Both the position numbers and the translations under genes were made by a program. A model generated the notes under the pieces. That model was given only the letters and a program-made list of their open reading frames with translations. It was not told the origin of the DNA and did not search any database. This document shows, in pieces, positions 41,581-51,349 of a stretch of 64,000 nt of DNA (position 1 is its first letter; each line of letters opens with the position of its first letter). The DNA lies in NCBI RefSeq assembly GCF_002808045.1, contig NZ_CP025000.1, forward strand, positions 248,001-312,000, in the 5' to 3' direction. The DNA is from Idiomarina sp. X4. Its GTDB lineage: Bacteria; Pseudomonadota; Gammaproteobacteria; Enterobacterales; Alteromonadaceae.

Positions 41581-42333
41581 ATGAAAATTAAAACCGTACA
41601 CGATTACAAAGCGACACCGGACCTTTTGAAAGACAAAGTTATTTTAGTCACAGGTGCTGGCGACGGCATTGGTAAAGAAGCCGCAATAACCTTCGCTAAA
41701 CACGGTGCGACCGTCATACTATTAGGCCGCACTGTCGCGAAACTCGAAGCCGTCTATGATGCCATTGTTGAAGCGGGGTACCCGCAGCCGGCTATCATTC
41801 CTCTGGATTTAAAAGGTGCTACGCCGTCTCACTACCGTGATATGGCGGCAACTATTCAAGACCAGTTCGGTAAACTCGACGGTGTTCTGCATAACGCTGG
41901 CTTGCTTGGTATTTTGTCGCCATTTACCCACATAGAGAAAGACAGCTGGGACGAAATAATGCAAGTGAATGTCACCGGCCAATTCGCCATGACTCAGGCG
42001 CTTATTCCGGTCATGGAGAAAGCGCCAAGCGCTTCTTTAGTATTCACGTCGTCAGGTGTCGGACGCAAAGGCCGTGCATACTGGGGCACATATTCTGTCA
42101 GTAAATTTGCCACTGAGGGTATGGCACAAGTAATAGCAGACGAATACGAGGGCACAAAGCTACGCACGAACGTAATTAATCCCGGCGCAACGCGCACTAG
42201 CATGCGTTCAAAAGCTTACCCGGCGGAAGACCCAAAAAGCCTGAAAACACCTTCTGACCTTATGCCAACGTACCTTTATTTAATGAGTGATGATAGCAAA
42301 CACGACAATGGCATTTGCTTTGACGCGCAGTAA
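41581..42333 (+). CDS. yciK: YciK-like short-chain dehydrogenase
   Basis: A 250-residue NAD(P)-dependent oxidoreductase. The nucleotide-binding glycine motif is TGAGDGIGKEAA (about 25-36), NAG is in LHNAGLLG, the catalytic Ser is in TSSGVGRKG and the Tyr-Lys pair in YSVSKFATEG. The close match to YciK, including the DYxATPDLLKDKVILVTGA start, supports the name. Its substrate has not been established. Confidence 0.9.
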   Translation: MKIKTVHDYKATPDLLKDKVILVTGAGDGIGKEAAITFAKHGATVILLGRTVAKLEAVYDAIVEAGYPQPAIIPLDLKGATPSHYRDMAATIQDQFGKLDGVLHNAGLLGILSPFTHIEKDSWDEIMQVNVTGQFAMTQALIPVMEKAPSASLVFTSSGVGRKGRAYWGTYSVSKFATEGMAQVIADEYEGTKLRTNVINPGATRTSMRSKAYPAEDPKSLKTPSDLMPTYLYLMSDDSKHDNGICFDAQ

Positions 42334-42406
42334 GTCGCTTTGATGTAGCTCTGGGTTCATTACGCGTGCTACACTCGCTAGCAACTGTTAATAACGGGTT
42401 ATAACA

Positions 42407-43483
42407 ATGGCGACGACGAAGCTAATACGAAACGCATGCTGCGCCGCGGCATTATTGAGCGGAGCTTCAACTTTTGGCTCCGCAGCCGCACCGCCAGAGC
42501 TCGAAGTACTCGACACAATAAATGATCAGCTATGGATTGGCATAAGCCCAGTCAGCCGAAATACCATTTGGGTTGCCGGTGAAAACGGAACGGTTGCTCG
42601 CTCAACCGATGCCGGAAAAAGCTGGCAGTACTTCCAACCAGGTCCGGCAGACCTTCAGTTTCGTGATATCGAGGCCATTGATGACCGCCGCGCTTATGCG
42701 ATGAGTGTTGGAAACGGCGGTCAGTCTCGCATTTATTACACCGACAATGGTGGCAACAGTTGGCGTTTACGTTATCGCGGTGAAGGTGATTCTTTCTTCA
42801 ATTGTATGGCTTTAGCTCCGAGCGGTGAGGCTTGGGTTCACGGCGATAGTGTGGGTGACGAATGGCGTATGGTTCGAAGCGCCGATGGCCGCAATTGGAT
42901 GCAAGTACGTTCTGCTGTTGCTGAGCCTCCGCAGTCTAACGAAGGGGGCTTCGCTTCCAGTGGAAGCTGCGCTCGCTTTAATAATGACACTTGGATGATA
43001 GCAACAGGTAACGCAGATAAAGCACGTGTGCTGGTTAAAGGATCCTTCGGTATTCGTTTTAAAGTTATCGACTCTCCGATGCAAGCAGGTCCTATGGCAG
43101 GCATCACCAGCGTCTGGCCTGACGATGAAGACAATTTTTATATCGCTGGTGGCTCTCTCAATGAAGAAAATAACGAGCAAGAAGCTGCTCGTTTATGGCA
43201 TTACTCAAATAAAACATTTAAAGCCCTGCCTGAACCACCGCTTAGTGGTGCGCTATACAGTCTTAGTAAAGTGTCTCACGACGGCGACTGGTTACTGACC
43301 TCAAACCCGCAAGGTGCTGCCGCGCTAAATATTGCTTCCGGTCAATGGCATCCATTGTCTGATAAAAACATCTGGAACATACAATGCCACGGGAATATCA
43401 GCTGTTGGTTTGTCGGCAAAGACGGTTTTATCGCTAAATTGCTTTGGCAGCCGGCGAGCTCAAAAGAGCCAAGCCTCCCATAA
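42407..43483 (+). CDS. Ycf48-like exported beta-propeller protein
   Basis: A 358-residue protein with an N-terminal signal peptide ending at about residue 27 (GSAAA). It has repeated sialidase/BNR-like turns such as RSTDAGKSWQYF, YTDNGGNSWRLR and RSADGRNWMQV, typical of the YCF48/Hcf136-related propeller family. In cyanobacteria Ycf48 assists photosystem II assembly, but non-photosynthetic bacteria have many relatives of unknown role. It ends inside the convergent desulfurase-rhodanese gene with a 50-base overlap. Confidence 0.75.
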   Translation: MATTKLIRNACCAAALLSGASTFGSAAAPPELEVLDTINDQLWIGISPVSRNTIWVAGENGTVARSTDAGKSWQYFQPGPADLQFRDIEAIDDRRAYAMSVGNGGQSRIYYTDNGGNSWRLRYRGEGDSFFNCMALAPSGEAWVHGDSVGDEWRMVRSADGRNWMQVRSAVAEPPQSNEGGFASSGSCARFNNDTWMIATGNADKARVLVKGSFGIRFKVIDSPMQAGPMAGITSVWPDDEDNFYIAGGSLNEENNEQEAARLWHYSNKTFKALPEPPLSGALYSLSKVSHDGDWLLTSNPQGAAALNIASGQWHPLSDKNIWNIQCHGNISCWFVGKDGFIAKLLWQPASSKEPSLP

Positions 43484-45545
43484 GATGACGCGTTTGTTTA
43501 AAACCATGGCGCTGTAGAGCATTAGCAACAACGGCGCTCCGGTTTCCCGAACGACAAACACAGATAATGTCCCGGTCTTTTAACTCCTGGTGGTCATGAA
43601 TGAACTGTATGGCTTCTGTGACAGGGACATTAATGACCTCTGCGGAGCACGGAATATCGGATACGACATGTTCCTGACGCTCTCTTACATCTATCACAAC
43701 CAGGTCATCCCGACACCAAAACTCATCCGTTTCACCTATTGGTATGTTGACATCGGCACCAGGATCACAATCCCCAATCGTTTCACATAAAGAGTAAACA
43801 AGATGATGTTCGGGATCGTCTTTCGGGCAAACGAGCGCATTGACAGAGACTAAGCTCTGATAGCTATTAAGCGGTGCACTTCCTGAAAAAACGAAATCGG
43901 TTTTTACCTCACTTTTTAAGCGAGCAGGCTCACTCAGAACAAACACGGGTTGCTCACCAGCTAACCTAAACAGGCGTCTTTCACCTACTTTAATGCAACC
44001 ATCAATATCGGTCTGAGCGTCTACCGGAATGGCATCGCAATTGCGTTCATTGAAACCAGGCCAACCAAACACATCATGTGCTTTTGTATCGAGCCTTAAA
44101 ATCCCTCTTAGTAGCTTTGCTGCTTCAGAAATATCTGAACCTGAATCGGTACTTAAAACCGTCTTAACCTTGTAGCCACGGCAATTAACAATATTCTCTA
44201 TACGGGCAGACAGTGCGGGGTGTGGATCAATAACAGCTAGCTCTTTTGCCATTTTATCGATCACTAAATAGCAACAATGCGTGTCGTACTTCAGTTGAAC
44301 GACGCCATCCAAAGCCGCATCATTGTCATTATTGGTATCGGCTATCAGCAAACATGAGTGCTTTAATGCGTCCCCTGCTTGCCGTATACGGTAACAAGCT
44401 TCATCGATATCTTGTTGCGATGTCGCAGGACCAAACGACAGGCGAATCGCGGATTCACTTTGCCAGCCATCGAGCCCCATCGCTCTTAGTACAAAGCTAC
44501 CAACGACTTTTGAGCTGCATGCCGATCCCCCGCTCACCCGAATACCGCATGCATCAAAAACATCCATAATGTCTCTTGAGGCGACACCTCGAACTGAAAA
44601 GTTCAACGTCGTTGGTACACTGAGTTCGAAGCTATGATTAAACACAAGTGTCGGAAATGCGGCTTTTAAACTTTCAGATAGCTGTCGACGGTATTCTTTC
44701 AACCTTTGGTCGGAATGCAGTATCTCATTTTCAGTAATAAGTAACTCAAACAACGCATTCAGCGCGGCAATACCAGGTAAGTTTTCAGTGCCGGAGCGTT
44801 GCCCTGACTCTTGCCCTCCGCCAATAAGCAAAGGGGTGAATGGTGCCTTTTCACGAACAGCCATGAAGCCGATGCCTTTGGGCCCGTATAGCTTGTGACC
44901 TGAAAATGGCGCATAATCTATCGACGTATCATCCAGTGAAAATTGCAATTTTCCTAACGCTTGCACGCAATCAACCATCCACGGTATTGATGCGTTGTGC
45001 GTCCTAATCGTACGTTCCAACGCATTCAGGTCTTGGATAACCCCGGTTTCGTTATTCACAGCCATTGTGCATATCATGGCGGCATCACCGACGTGTTTTG
45101 CTATAAAATCGAGATCTAAACGGCCGTCTCTGTCTACTGGAATCGCTTTCAATTCAGCATGCAAACCTAACAGTTCATTCCAGTGTTCCAGCGCTTGTGG
45201 AACCGCTTTATGTTCCGTTGCTCCATACAGTAAGTATTTAGCGCTGGGGCGCGTTTTCATGGCGTGCGAAATAGCCGATACAACTGCGGTTTGAATACCT
45301 TCAGTGGCTCCGCTGGTAAATATTAGTCGTCCTCGTGCCAAGCCGACGACTTCACGCGCCATTTGTCGTGTGGTGTCTAGAATGTAACGAGCTTTGAGAC
45401 CGGTAATGTGGCTACTGGATGGGTTTCCGAACACCGTTTCCATGGTGTGTGAAACAGCTTTAGCGATTTGAGGGAGAACCGGTGTTGTTGCGTTACAATC
45501 GAGATACAACTCGTTACCGTTAGTCTGAATATCTATCGGTTTCAT
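43434..45545 (-). CDS. Cysteine desulfurase - degenerate MBL - rhodanese fusion
   Basis: A 703-residue fusion, three domains in order. Residues 1-395 are a NifS/IscS-type cysteine desulfurase: histidine H112 (ATEHKA), PLP lysine K218 (SGHKLYGPKG) and catalytic C343 (SGGSACSSK). Residues about 415-600 resemble an ETHE1-like persulfide dioxygenase metallo-beta-lactamase domain (YLVIDKMAKELAVIDP), but the metal motif HxHxDH has become DSGSDI (467-472), so it cannot bind iron as usual. Residues about 600-703 are a rhodanese with C664 in CRSGNRS. The protein would mobilise cysteine sulfur as persulfide and pass it to an internal rhodanese; the acceptor is unknown. It lies downstream of the nqr operon with its own likely promoter. 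Confidence 0.88.
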   Translation of the reverse strand: MKPIDIQTNGNELYLDCNATTPVLPQIAKAVSHTMETVFGNPSSSHITGLKARYILDTTRQMAREVVGLARGRLIFTSGATEGIQTAVVSAISHAMKTRPSAKYLLYGATEHKAVPQALEHWNELLGLHAELKAIPVDRDGRLDLDFIAKHVGDAAMICTMAVNNETGVIQDLNALERTIRTHNASIPWMVDCVQALGKLQFSLDDTSIDYAPFSGHKLYGPKGIGFMAVREKAPFTPLLIGGGQESGQRSGTENLPGIAALNALFELLITENEILHSDQRLKEYRRQLSESLKAAFPTLVFNHSFELSVPTTLNFSVRGVASRDIMDVFDACGIRVSGGSACSSKVVGSFVLRAMGLDGWQSESAIRLSFGPATSQQDIDEACYRIRQAGDALKHSCLLIADTNNDNDAALDGVVQLKYDTHCCYLVIDKMAKELAVIDPHPALSARIENIVNCRGYKVKTVLSTDSGSDISEAAKLLRGILRLDTKAHDVFGWPGFNERNCDAIPVDAQTDIDGCIKVGERRLFRLAGEQPVFVLSEPARLKSEVKTDFVFSGSAPLNSYQSLVSVNALVCPKDDPEHHLVYSLCETIGDCDPGADVNIPIGETDEFWCRDDLVVIDVRERQEHVVSDIPCSAEVINVPVTEAIQFIHDHQELKDRDIICVCRSGNRSAVVANALQRHGFKQTRHLMGGLALLSSPAAKAI

Positions 45546-45569
45546 TTCTCCCCCACTCGCTTCTACAAC

Positions 45570-45590
45570 AAAAAGTTATATCGTTATAAC
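45570..45590 (-). terminator. AT-rich hairpin after nqrM
   Basis: On the minus strand GTTATA-ACGA-TATAAC (45590-45575) is followed by TTTTT. It lies 18 bases after the nqrM stop and can end the nqr transcript, though the stem is weak. The same bases contain the -10 proposed for the downstream fusion gene. GTTATA/TATAAC resemble Zur half-sites, but the four-base spacing is wrong. Confidence 0.45.
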
Positions 45591-45611
45591 CTTTATGGGG
45601 TTTTTGATCAA
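45583..45611 (-). promoter_or_regulatory. Predicted promoter of the desulfurase-rhodanese fusion
   Basis: Minus strand TTGATC (45611-45606), a 17-base spacer and TATAAC (45588-45583), about 38 bases before the gene's ATG. The -35 overlaps the nqrM stop, suggesting the fusion is transcribed independently from the nqr operon. Confidence 0.45.
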
Positions 45612-45820
45612 TTAATCTGATTCTCTTTCCACTGCTGCTCTTTTTTCATACGAGCTTTGCGCTTATCGCAAGGTTCATCGCAATCGCAAGCTTTGTCCAT
45701 GCCCAGTGAACTAATGCCACCACAGCTACCTGAAATAGATTTGCGTTGCACCATATAACCTATGGCCATTGCCAGAACAACTAAAACAAATAAGGCAAAT
45801 ACCATTAAAAAGGTTTGCAT
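45608..45820 (-). CDS. nqrM: Na+-NQR maturation protein NqrM
   Basis: A 70-residue protein with one membrane helix (about 6-24) and a cysteine cluster GSCGGISSLGMDKACDCDEPC whose residues are proposed to deliver iron for the Fe centre between NqrD and NqrE. It is the DUF539 family member normally placed after apbE in nqr operons. Two bases separate it from the apbE stop. Confidence 0.92.
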   Translation of the reverse strand: MQTFLMVFALFVLVVLAMAIGYMVQRKSISGSCGGISSLGMDKACDCDEPCDKRKARMKKEQQWKENQIN

Positions 45821-45822
45821 GA

Positions 45823-46857
45823 TTACTCCTGTTTATTGCTCACTAATAAGGGCTTAAACCATTTGCTGGCATATTCTTCAAAACCCTCATCAGTTTTAGA
45901 AATCAACATAACTGCGAGTTGATTCTCTTCAGCAAACGCTTTTGCTTTTTCAGTTCCCATCACCAGCAAAGCGGTCGCATATGCATCTGCTGACATTGTA
46001 TCGTCCGCATAGACCGAAACAGAAACCAAGTTATGCTGTATTGGCTTACCTGTTTCAGGGTCAATAATATGTGAGTATCGACGCCCTTCTTCTTCAAAAT
46101 AGTTTCGATAATCACCGGAAGTCGCTAACGCGCCTTCTTTAAATTCGACAATTTCCTGGACAGCTCGTTCCGTAGAAATAGGCTTTTCAATCGCCAATTT
46201 CCAGTTTTCGTCAGCGGGCTTTCCACCCTTCGCTAAAATTTCACCACCAATTTCAATGAGGTACTGATTAATCCCCAACTGCTCCATTAAGTTTCCAACT
46301 TTATCAACGCCATACCCCTTGGCTATCGTTGATAAATCGACATACATTTCGGGATGGGATTTGATCAACTGATGGTTACTGACACTCAGTTTCTCAAAGC
46401 CAACTTTTTCAGAAATAACGGACAGCTCTTCAGCTGTTGGCTGTTGTTCGGGTTTGGCATTAGGCCCAAAGCCCCACAAATTAACTAATGGCCCTACGGT
46501 TATATCGAGTGCACCGTCTGTCTGGCGAGCGATTTCCAGCGCTCGGCTAACCACTCTTTCTAAATCACGACTAATAACAACCGGGCTCGTACTTGATAGC
46601 TGATTGAACTGTGACAATTCAGAGTTTGGATCGTAAGTCGACATTTGGGCGTTGACGCGCTCTAACACGGTGTCGACTTTCGTTTGAATCTTGTCCGCTG
46701 AATGTCGCGGATCTTTACTAAATAGAACAACACTGTAGGTTGTTCCCATTGTCTCGCCCCTAAACTCAATCCGCTCCGGCGCATCTGAGCAAGAGACTAA
46801 AAAGGCTAGCCCTAAAAGAGCTAGCCATAATTTTACAATCGATAATTTCGACAGCAT
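45823..46857 (-). CDS. apbE: FAD:protein FMN transferase
   Basis: Exported lipoprotein (lipobox FLVSC-S) that covalently attaches FMN to the threonines of NqrB and NqrC. It has 344 residues. The Mg/FAD motifs include GTTYSVVLF, MSTYDPNSELSQFN, ALATSGDYRN and DTMSADAYATALLVMG. The ATG at 46857 is preferred; the longest frame starts at a TTG immediately after the nqrF stop (46863), and GTG at 46860 is another alternative. Its place between nqrF and nqrM matches the operon in Vibrio. Confidence 0.94.
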   Translation of the reverse strand: MLSKLSIVKLWLALLGLAFLVSCSDAPERIEFRGETMGTTYSVVLFSKDPRHSADKIQTKVDTVLERVNAQMSTYDPNSELSQFNQLSSTSPVVISRDLERVVSRALEIARQTDGALDITVGPLVNLWGFGPNAKPEQQPTAEELSVISEKVGFEKLSVSNHQLIKSHPEMYVDLSTIAKGYGVDKVGNLMEQLGINQYLIEIGGEILAKGGKPADENWKLAIEKPISTERAVQEIVEFKEGALATSGDYRNYFEEEGRRYSHIIDPETGKPIQHNLVSVSVYADDTMSADAYATALLVMGTEKAKAFAEENQLAVMLISKTDEGFEEYASKWFKPLLVSNKQE

Positions 46858-46863
46858 CACCAA

Positions 46864-48096
46864 TTAACCACCGAAGTCATCTAACATAATGTTTTCATCT
46901 TCGACACCCAGATCTTTCAGCATGTTAATACATGCTGCGTTCATAACCGGTGGTCCACACATATAAAACTCACAGTCTTCTGGAGCTTCGTGATCTTTCA
47001 AATAACGCTCGAATAAAACGTTATGAATGAAACCTGTGTCACCATCCCAGTTGTCTTCTGGTTGTGGATCAGACAAGGCAACATGCCATTCGAAGTTATC
47101 ATTTTCTTCTTGCAGCATGTCGAAGTCTTCAACATAGAACATCTCACGCAGTGAACGCGCACCATACCAGAACGTGATTTTACGATCAGTGTTTAGACGA
47201 CGTAACTGGTCAAAGATGTGCGAACGCATTGGCGCCATACCTGCACCACCACCAATGAAGACCATTTCAGCTTCGGTTTCTTTAGCGAAAAACTCACCAA
47301 ATGGGCCAGAAATAGTCACTTCATCACCTGGCTTAAGGCTGAAGATATACGAAGACATTTTACCCGCTGGCAAGCTCAAGTCATTCGGTGGCGGTGTCGC
47401 ACAACGAACGTTCAGCATAATGATGCCTTTTTCTTCAGGGTAGTTTGCCATTGAGTATGCGCGAACAACTTCTTCGTCAACTTTAGACTCAACGTCCAAG
47501 AAGCCAAAGCGTTCCCAGTCACCACGATATTCTGGTGCAATATCGAAGTCTTTGTACTTAACATGATGCGGTGGAGCTTCAATTTGAATGTAACCACCAG
47601 CGCGGAAAGGCACTTCTTCACCTTCCGGTAACTGCACAACGAACTCTTTGATAAAGGTTGCCACGTTATCGTTTGATTTAACGGTACAATCCCACTTTTT
47701 AATACCGAAAATTTCTTCCGGCAGTTCAATTTTCATGTCTTGCTTAACGTTGACCTGACAAGACAGACGCACACCTTCACGTGCTTCACGCTTAGTAATA
47801 TGGTCAAGTTCGGTTGGCAGAATATCACCGCCACCTTCTTTAATAGTGACTCGGCACTGACCACAAGAGCCACCGCCGCCACAGGCCGAAGATACAAAGA
47901 TGCCCGCATTTGCCAATGCGCCTAACAGTTTAGTGCCTGGCTGCGTTACGATCTTCTTCTCTTCGTCTTCGTTAATCAGGATTTCTACATCGCCCTGCGG
48001 TACCAACTTTGATTTGGCGAACATGATGATCGCCACCAAAATCAGTACGATGATGGTAAACATCCCTACACCGAGCGCTATCAGAGTAATATCCAT
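46864..48096 (-). CDS. nqrF: Na+-NQR subunit F (NADH oxidising)
   Basis: Entry point for electrons: oxidises NADH through FAD and passes electrons to a 2Fe-2S centre. It has 410 residues. One N-terminal helix (about 3-27); ferredoxin cysteines C72, C78, C81 and C113 in [10 protein letters not shown] and SCQVN; then an FAD domain with RAYSMANYP and an NADH domain with [15 protein letters not shown] and the C-terminal FYMCGPPVM. Confidence 0.98.
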   Translation of the reverse strand: MDITLIALGVGMFTIIVLILVAIIMFAKSKLVPQGDVEILINEDEEKKIVTQPGTKLLGALANAGIFVSSACGGGGSCGQCRVTIKEGGGDILPTELDHITKREAREGVRLSCQVNVKQDMKIELPEEIFGIKKWDCTVKSNDNVATFIKEFVVQLPEGEEVPFRAGGYIQIEAPPHHVKYKDFDIAPEYRGDWERFGFLDVESKVDEEVVRAYSMANYPEEKGIIMLNVRCATPPPNDLSLPAGKMSSYIFSLKPGDEVTISGPFGEFFAKETEAEMVFIGGGAGMAPMRSHIFDQLRRLNTDRKITFWYGARSLREMFYVEDFDMLQEENDNFEWHVALSDPQPEDNWDGDTGFIHNVLFERYLKDHEAPEDCEFYMCGPPVMNAACINMLKDLGVEDENIMLDDFGG

Positions 48097-48136
48097 CGAT
48101 TCGTACCTTTAACGTTTACTGATTCAACACACTGGA

Positions 48137-48745
48137 TTAAAGAGATACGCCGGAGAACGACATAAAGCCTAAACCAATCAAACCTACTGACATGAAGGTT
48201 GCGCCTAAGCCACGCAAACCATCAGGTACATCGGCATATTTGAGTTTTTCACGCACAGCAGCAAGCGCGACAATCGCTAAACACCAGCCAACGCCACTAC
48301 CAATACCGTAAACCACTGACTCACCAAAGTTGTAATCACGTTCAACCATGAACGAGACACCACCAAAAATGGCACAGTTAACGGTAATTAACGGCAGGAA
48401 AATACCCAACGCGTTATATAAAGCCGGCACGTATTTGTCCAAAGCCATCTCCAGAATTTGAACCAATGCCGCAATCACACCGATAAAGGTTAAGAAACGC
48501 AGAAAGCTTAAGTCTGCATCTGGAAAGCCAGCCCACTCTAATGCACCTGGCGCTAATATATTGTGATAAACCAAGTTATTAACCGGCACCGAGATACCCA
48601 GTACAACGATAACTGCAACACCCAAGCCAAATGCCGTTTTAACTTTCTTAGAAACCGCAAGAAACGTACACATTCCTAAGAAGAAAGACAGTGCCAAGTT
48701 TTCGATAAAAATAGCTCGAATAAACAAGTTGATATACTGTTCCAT
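48137..48745 (-). CDS. nqrE: Na+-NQR subunit E
   Basis: Integral membrane subunit of 202 residues with six helices, homologous to NqrD but inverted in the membrane. The cysteine in helix one ([13 protein letters not shown]) and that in [11 protein letters not shown] coordinate the Fe centre shared with NqrD in solved structures. Lies 5 bases after the nqrD stop. Confidence 0.97.
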   Translation of the reverse strand: MEQYINLFIRAIFIENLALSFFLGMCTFLAVSKKVKTAFGLGVAVIVVLGISVPVNNLVYHNILAPGALEWAGFPDADLSFLRFLTFIGVIAALVQILEMALDKYVPALYNALGIFLPLITVNCAIFGGVSFMVERDYNFGESVVYGIGSGVGWCLAIVALAAVREKLKYADVPDGLRGLGATFMSVGLIGLGFMSFSGVSL

Positions 48746-48750
48746 GGCTC

Positions 48751-49383
48751 TTACTCCTTAGGTTCTACTTGTTCTGTACGGAAAGTACGAAGTACCCAAA
48801 TGAATCCGCCAATAATGAAGAACGCACTTGGTGGCATTAGCAACAAACCAACCGGTTCGTACCAGCCGCCTTCTGATGCTAATGGCAGAATTTGTACATC
48901 GAACAAGCTACCTGAGCCGAAAAGCTCACGTATGAAACCAACCACCAACAGCACAACCGAGTAACCGAGACCATTACCGATACCATCCAGTAACGACATG
49001 AATGGTGTGCTCTTCATGGCATATGCTTCAGCACGTCCCATAACGATACAGTTGGTAATAATCAAACCTACGAATACCGATAGCTCACGAGAGATTTCAT
49101 AAGCATAGGCGCGCAGAACCTGGTCAACAACGATAACCAGACTCGCAATAATCGTCATTTGAACGATAATCCGCACACTCGAAGGAATGTGATTACGGAT
49201 AATCGAGATAAAGAAGTTAGATGCAGCAACAACCGCCGTCAGTGCAATACACATAACCAAGGTGTTGCTCATTTTTGACGTCACCGCCAATGCGGAGCAA
49301 ATACCCAGTATTTGCAACGCAATGGGGTTATTCGCGAAGATTGGCCCGAACAGTACGGACTTCATTTCTTTTGCACTAGCCAT
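48751..49383 (-). CDS. nqrD: Na+-NQR subunit D
   Basis: Integral membrane subunit of 210 residues with six helices and the paired cysteine positions ([14 protein letters not shown] and [15 protein letters not shown]) that match NqrE. Together they form the intramembrane iron site and part of the Na+ channel. Overlaps the end of nqrC by 8 bases. Confidence 0.97.
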   Translation of the reverse strand: MASAKEMKSVLFGPIFANNPIALQILGICSALAVTSKMSNTLVMCIALTAVVAASNFFISIIRNHIPSSVRIIVQMTIIASLVIVVDQVLRAYAYEISRELSVFVGLIITNCIVMGRAEAYAMKSTPFMSLLDGIGNGLGYSVVLLVVGFIRELFGSGSLFDVQILPLASEGGWYEPVGLLLMPPSAFFIIGGFIWVLRTFRTEQVEPKE

Positions 49384-50152
49384 TATTCAGCTCCCCTTTG
49401 CGAAGTTTATCAAGCAATGGGCCGTAAGCTTTGTCGCTCATCCAAAAGTCGATAAGTGCGTCTACGCCATTGCTGGTTAAAGTAGCGCCAGAAAGCGCAT
49501 CAACTTCGTGCTCACCTGAAGCACCACCTTTAACCAAATCAAACTTCACTTTTCCATCGTCACCGTAAAGCTCTTTGCCTTCCCAGGTTTTAACCCAGCT
49601 TGGGTTAGTGATTTCCCCACCTAAGCCCGGTGTCTCTGAGTGTTCATAGAAGTGAACGCCACGCACGGTGCTCATATCATCTTCTAAAGAGATTAAGCCG
49701 TACATAGTGCCCCATAGCCCTTGGCCACGGATATGCAGTACTGCACCGTTACGTTCACCTGATTCGTTCATAACTAAATAAACTTCAGTCATGTTTTCCA
49801 TGGTGCCCAAACCAGCGATATCTTCACTTTTATCAAGCTTTGTGCTGGTTTCAGGGTCGTTAGCAGCTTTGCGGTTATCAAACTCTTTTGGGTCTTTATC
49901 TTGCATGACTTGATAGTCTTTAAGACTAACAACCAACGCTTTAATACGCTCGTCATACACCGCAGGAATATCCATTCCTGATTCTAAAATACCCGCTGCA
50001 TTTAGAATGTTACGTTGCATTGCAAGCGCCGCATTCTTCTCTTGCATTGGTTTTAGTGCCACAGCTGATCCTGCTACTAAAATAGAGCACACCAAACACA
50101 GCGCCAGCACGACACCTATCGTTTTGCCTAAGCTTTCATTCTTATTAGACAT
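49376..50152 (-). CDS. nqrC: Na+-NQR subunit C
   Basis: A 258-residue subunit with one N-terminal membrane helix (about 11-33) and a periplasmic FMN domain. The FMN is attached by ApbE to the threonine of SGATLTSNG, here T224. Overlaps nqrB and nqrD by 8 bases each, indicating translational coupling. Confidence 0.97.
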   Translation of the reverse strand: MSNKNESLGKTIGVVLALCLVCSILVAGSAVALKPMQEKNAALAMQRNILNAAGILESGMDIPAVYDERIKALVVSLKDYQVMQDKDPKEFDNRKAANDPETSTKLDKSEDIAGLGTMENMTEVYLVMNESGERNGAVLHIRGQGLWGTMYGLISLEDDMSTVRGVHFYEHSETPGLGGEITNPSWVKTWEGKELYGDDGKVKFDLVKGGASGEHEVDALSGATLTSNGVDALIDFWMSDKAYGPLLDKLRKGELNNG

Positions 50153-51347
50153 TGCGTGCTAACCTCCGTTTAATGTTTGCCTGTGCCACAAAATAGTCAA
50201 ACAGCGGTGCAAAAACGTTCGCGAACAAGATAGCCAGCATAATACCTTCCGGGAATGCCGGGTTAATGACACGAATCATCACCGTCATGAAACCAATTAA
50301 CAGACCGTAGGCGAATTTACCTTTATTGGTGAACGAGGCCGATACCGGATCCGTTGCCATAAACATCATTGCAAAGGCGAAACCACCCAACACTAAGTGC
50401 CAGTACCACGGCATTGCAAACATTGGATTTGTTTCACTACCAATAAGGTTAAGCAAGCCGGAGAACAGCACCATACCAACAAATACACCAGCAACGATGC
50501 GCCACGATGCAATGCGGAAGTAAATAAGCGCTAAACCACCGATAAGAATCATCAGTGTTGAAACTTCACCGACAGAGCCCTGAATGTTGCCTAAGAACGC
50601 ATCCCACCAAAGCGCCGTGTCGCCATAATTTAGGTTGCCTAACGCTGCAGCACCCAAGTTGGTTGCACCAGAGAAACCATCTACGGCTGTCCAAATAGAG
50701 TCGCCTGACATGCTTGCCGGGTAAGCAAAGTATAAAAACGCACGACCGGTTAATGCCGGGTTCAGGAAGTTACGTCCGGTACCACCGAAGATTTCCTTAC
50801 CGATAACCACACCAAAGGTGATACCCAGAGCCACCTGCCATAAAGGCGTTGTTGCTGGCAGAATTAATGAGAATAGTACTGAAGTAACGAAAAAACCCTC
50901 GTTAACTTCGTGCTTACGAATGGTCGCAAACAGAACTTCCCAGAAACCACCGACAATAAAGGTTACCGCATAAATAGGTAGGTACCAGCAGGCGCCATAC
51001 CACATTTTGGTTCCCCAGCCAGCGTCAGCGCCAAACTCACCACCTAATAAGTGGAACAAGCCGACTTGCCATGCGTCAGATAATGCATAGCCGTCCGCTA
51101 GTGCGATAGCCGCTTGGTTACCGACGTTATACATTCCCCAGAACATAGCCGGAAATGTCATCATCCACACCAAAATCATGATGCGTTTCAAGTCGATGCG
51201 ATCACGCACGTGTGTACTCGACTTAGTCACTGTACCCGGCGTGTATAAAATTGTGGCTACTGCTTCGTAAAGCGCATACCACTTCTCGTATTTGCCGCCT
51301 TTTTCAAACTGCGGCTCAATACGTTCAAGAGTATCTTTCAAGCTCAT
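50145..51347 (-). CDS. nqrB: Na+-NQR subunit B
   Basis: The main Na+-translocating membrane subunit, 400 residues with about ten helices. It carries covalent FMN at the threonine of FSGATNLG (T229) and is expected to hold riboflavin and the ubiquinone site. It starts 2 bases after the nqrA stop. Confidence 0.97.
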   Translation of the reverse strand: MSLKDTLERIEPQFEKGGKYEKWYALYEAVATILYTPGTVTKSSTHVRDRIDLKRIMILVWMMTFPAMFWGMYNVGNQAAIALADGYALSDAWQVGLFHLLGGEFGADAGWGTKMWYGACWYLPIYAVTFIVGGFWEVLFATIRKHEVNEGFFVTSVLFSLILPATTPLWQVALGITFGVVIGKEIFGGTGRNFLNPALTGRAFLYFAYPASMSGDSIWTAVDGFSGATNLGAAALGNLNYGDTALWWDAFLGNIQGSVGEVSTLMILIGGLALIYFRIASWRIVAGVFVGMVLFSGLLNLIGSETNPMFAMPWYWHLVLGGFAFAMMFMATDPVSASFTNKGKFAYGLLIGFMTVMIRVINPAFPEGIMLAILFANVFAPLFDYFVAQANIKRRLARNV

Positions 51348-51349
51348 GG

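Noticed and set aside
45575..45590. GTTATA-tcgt-TATAAC as a second Zur box
   Set aside because: Half-sites match but the spacing is four bases, not one, so Zur is unlikely to bind; it fits better as a terminator/promoter overlap.
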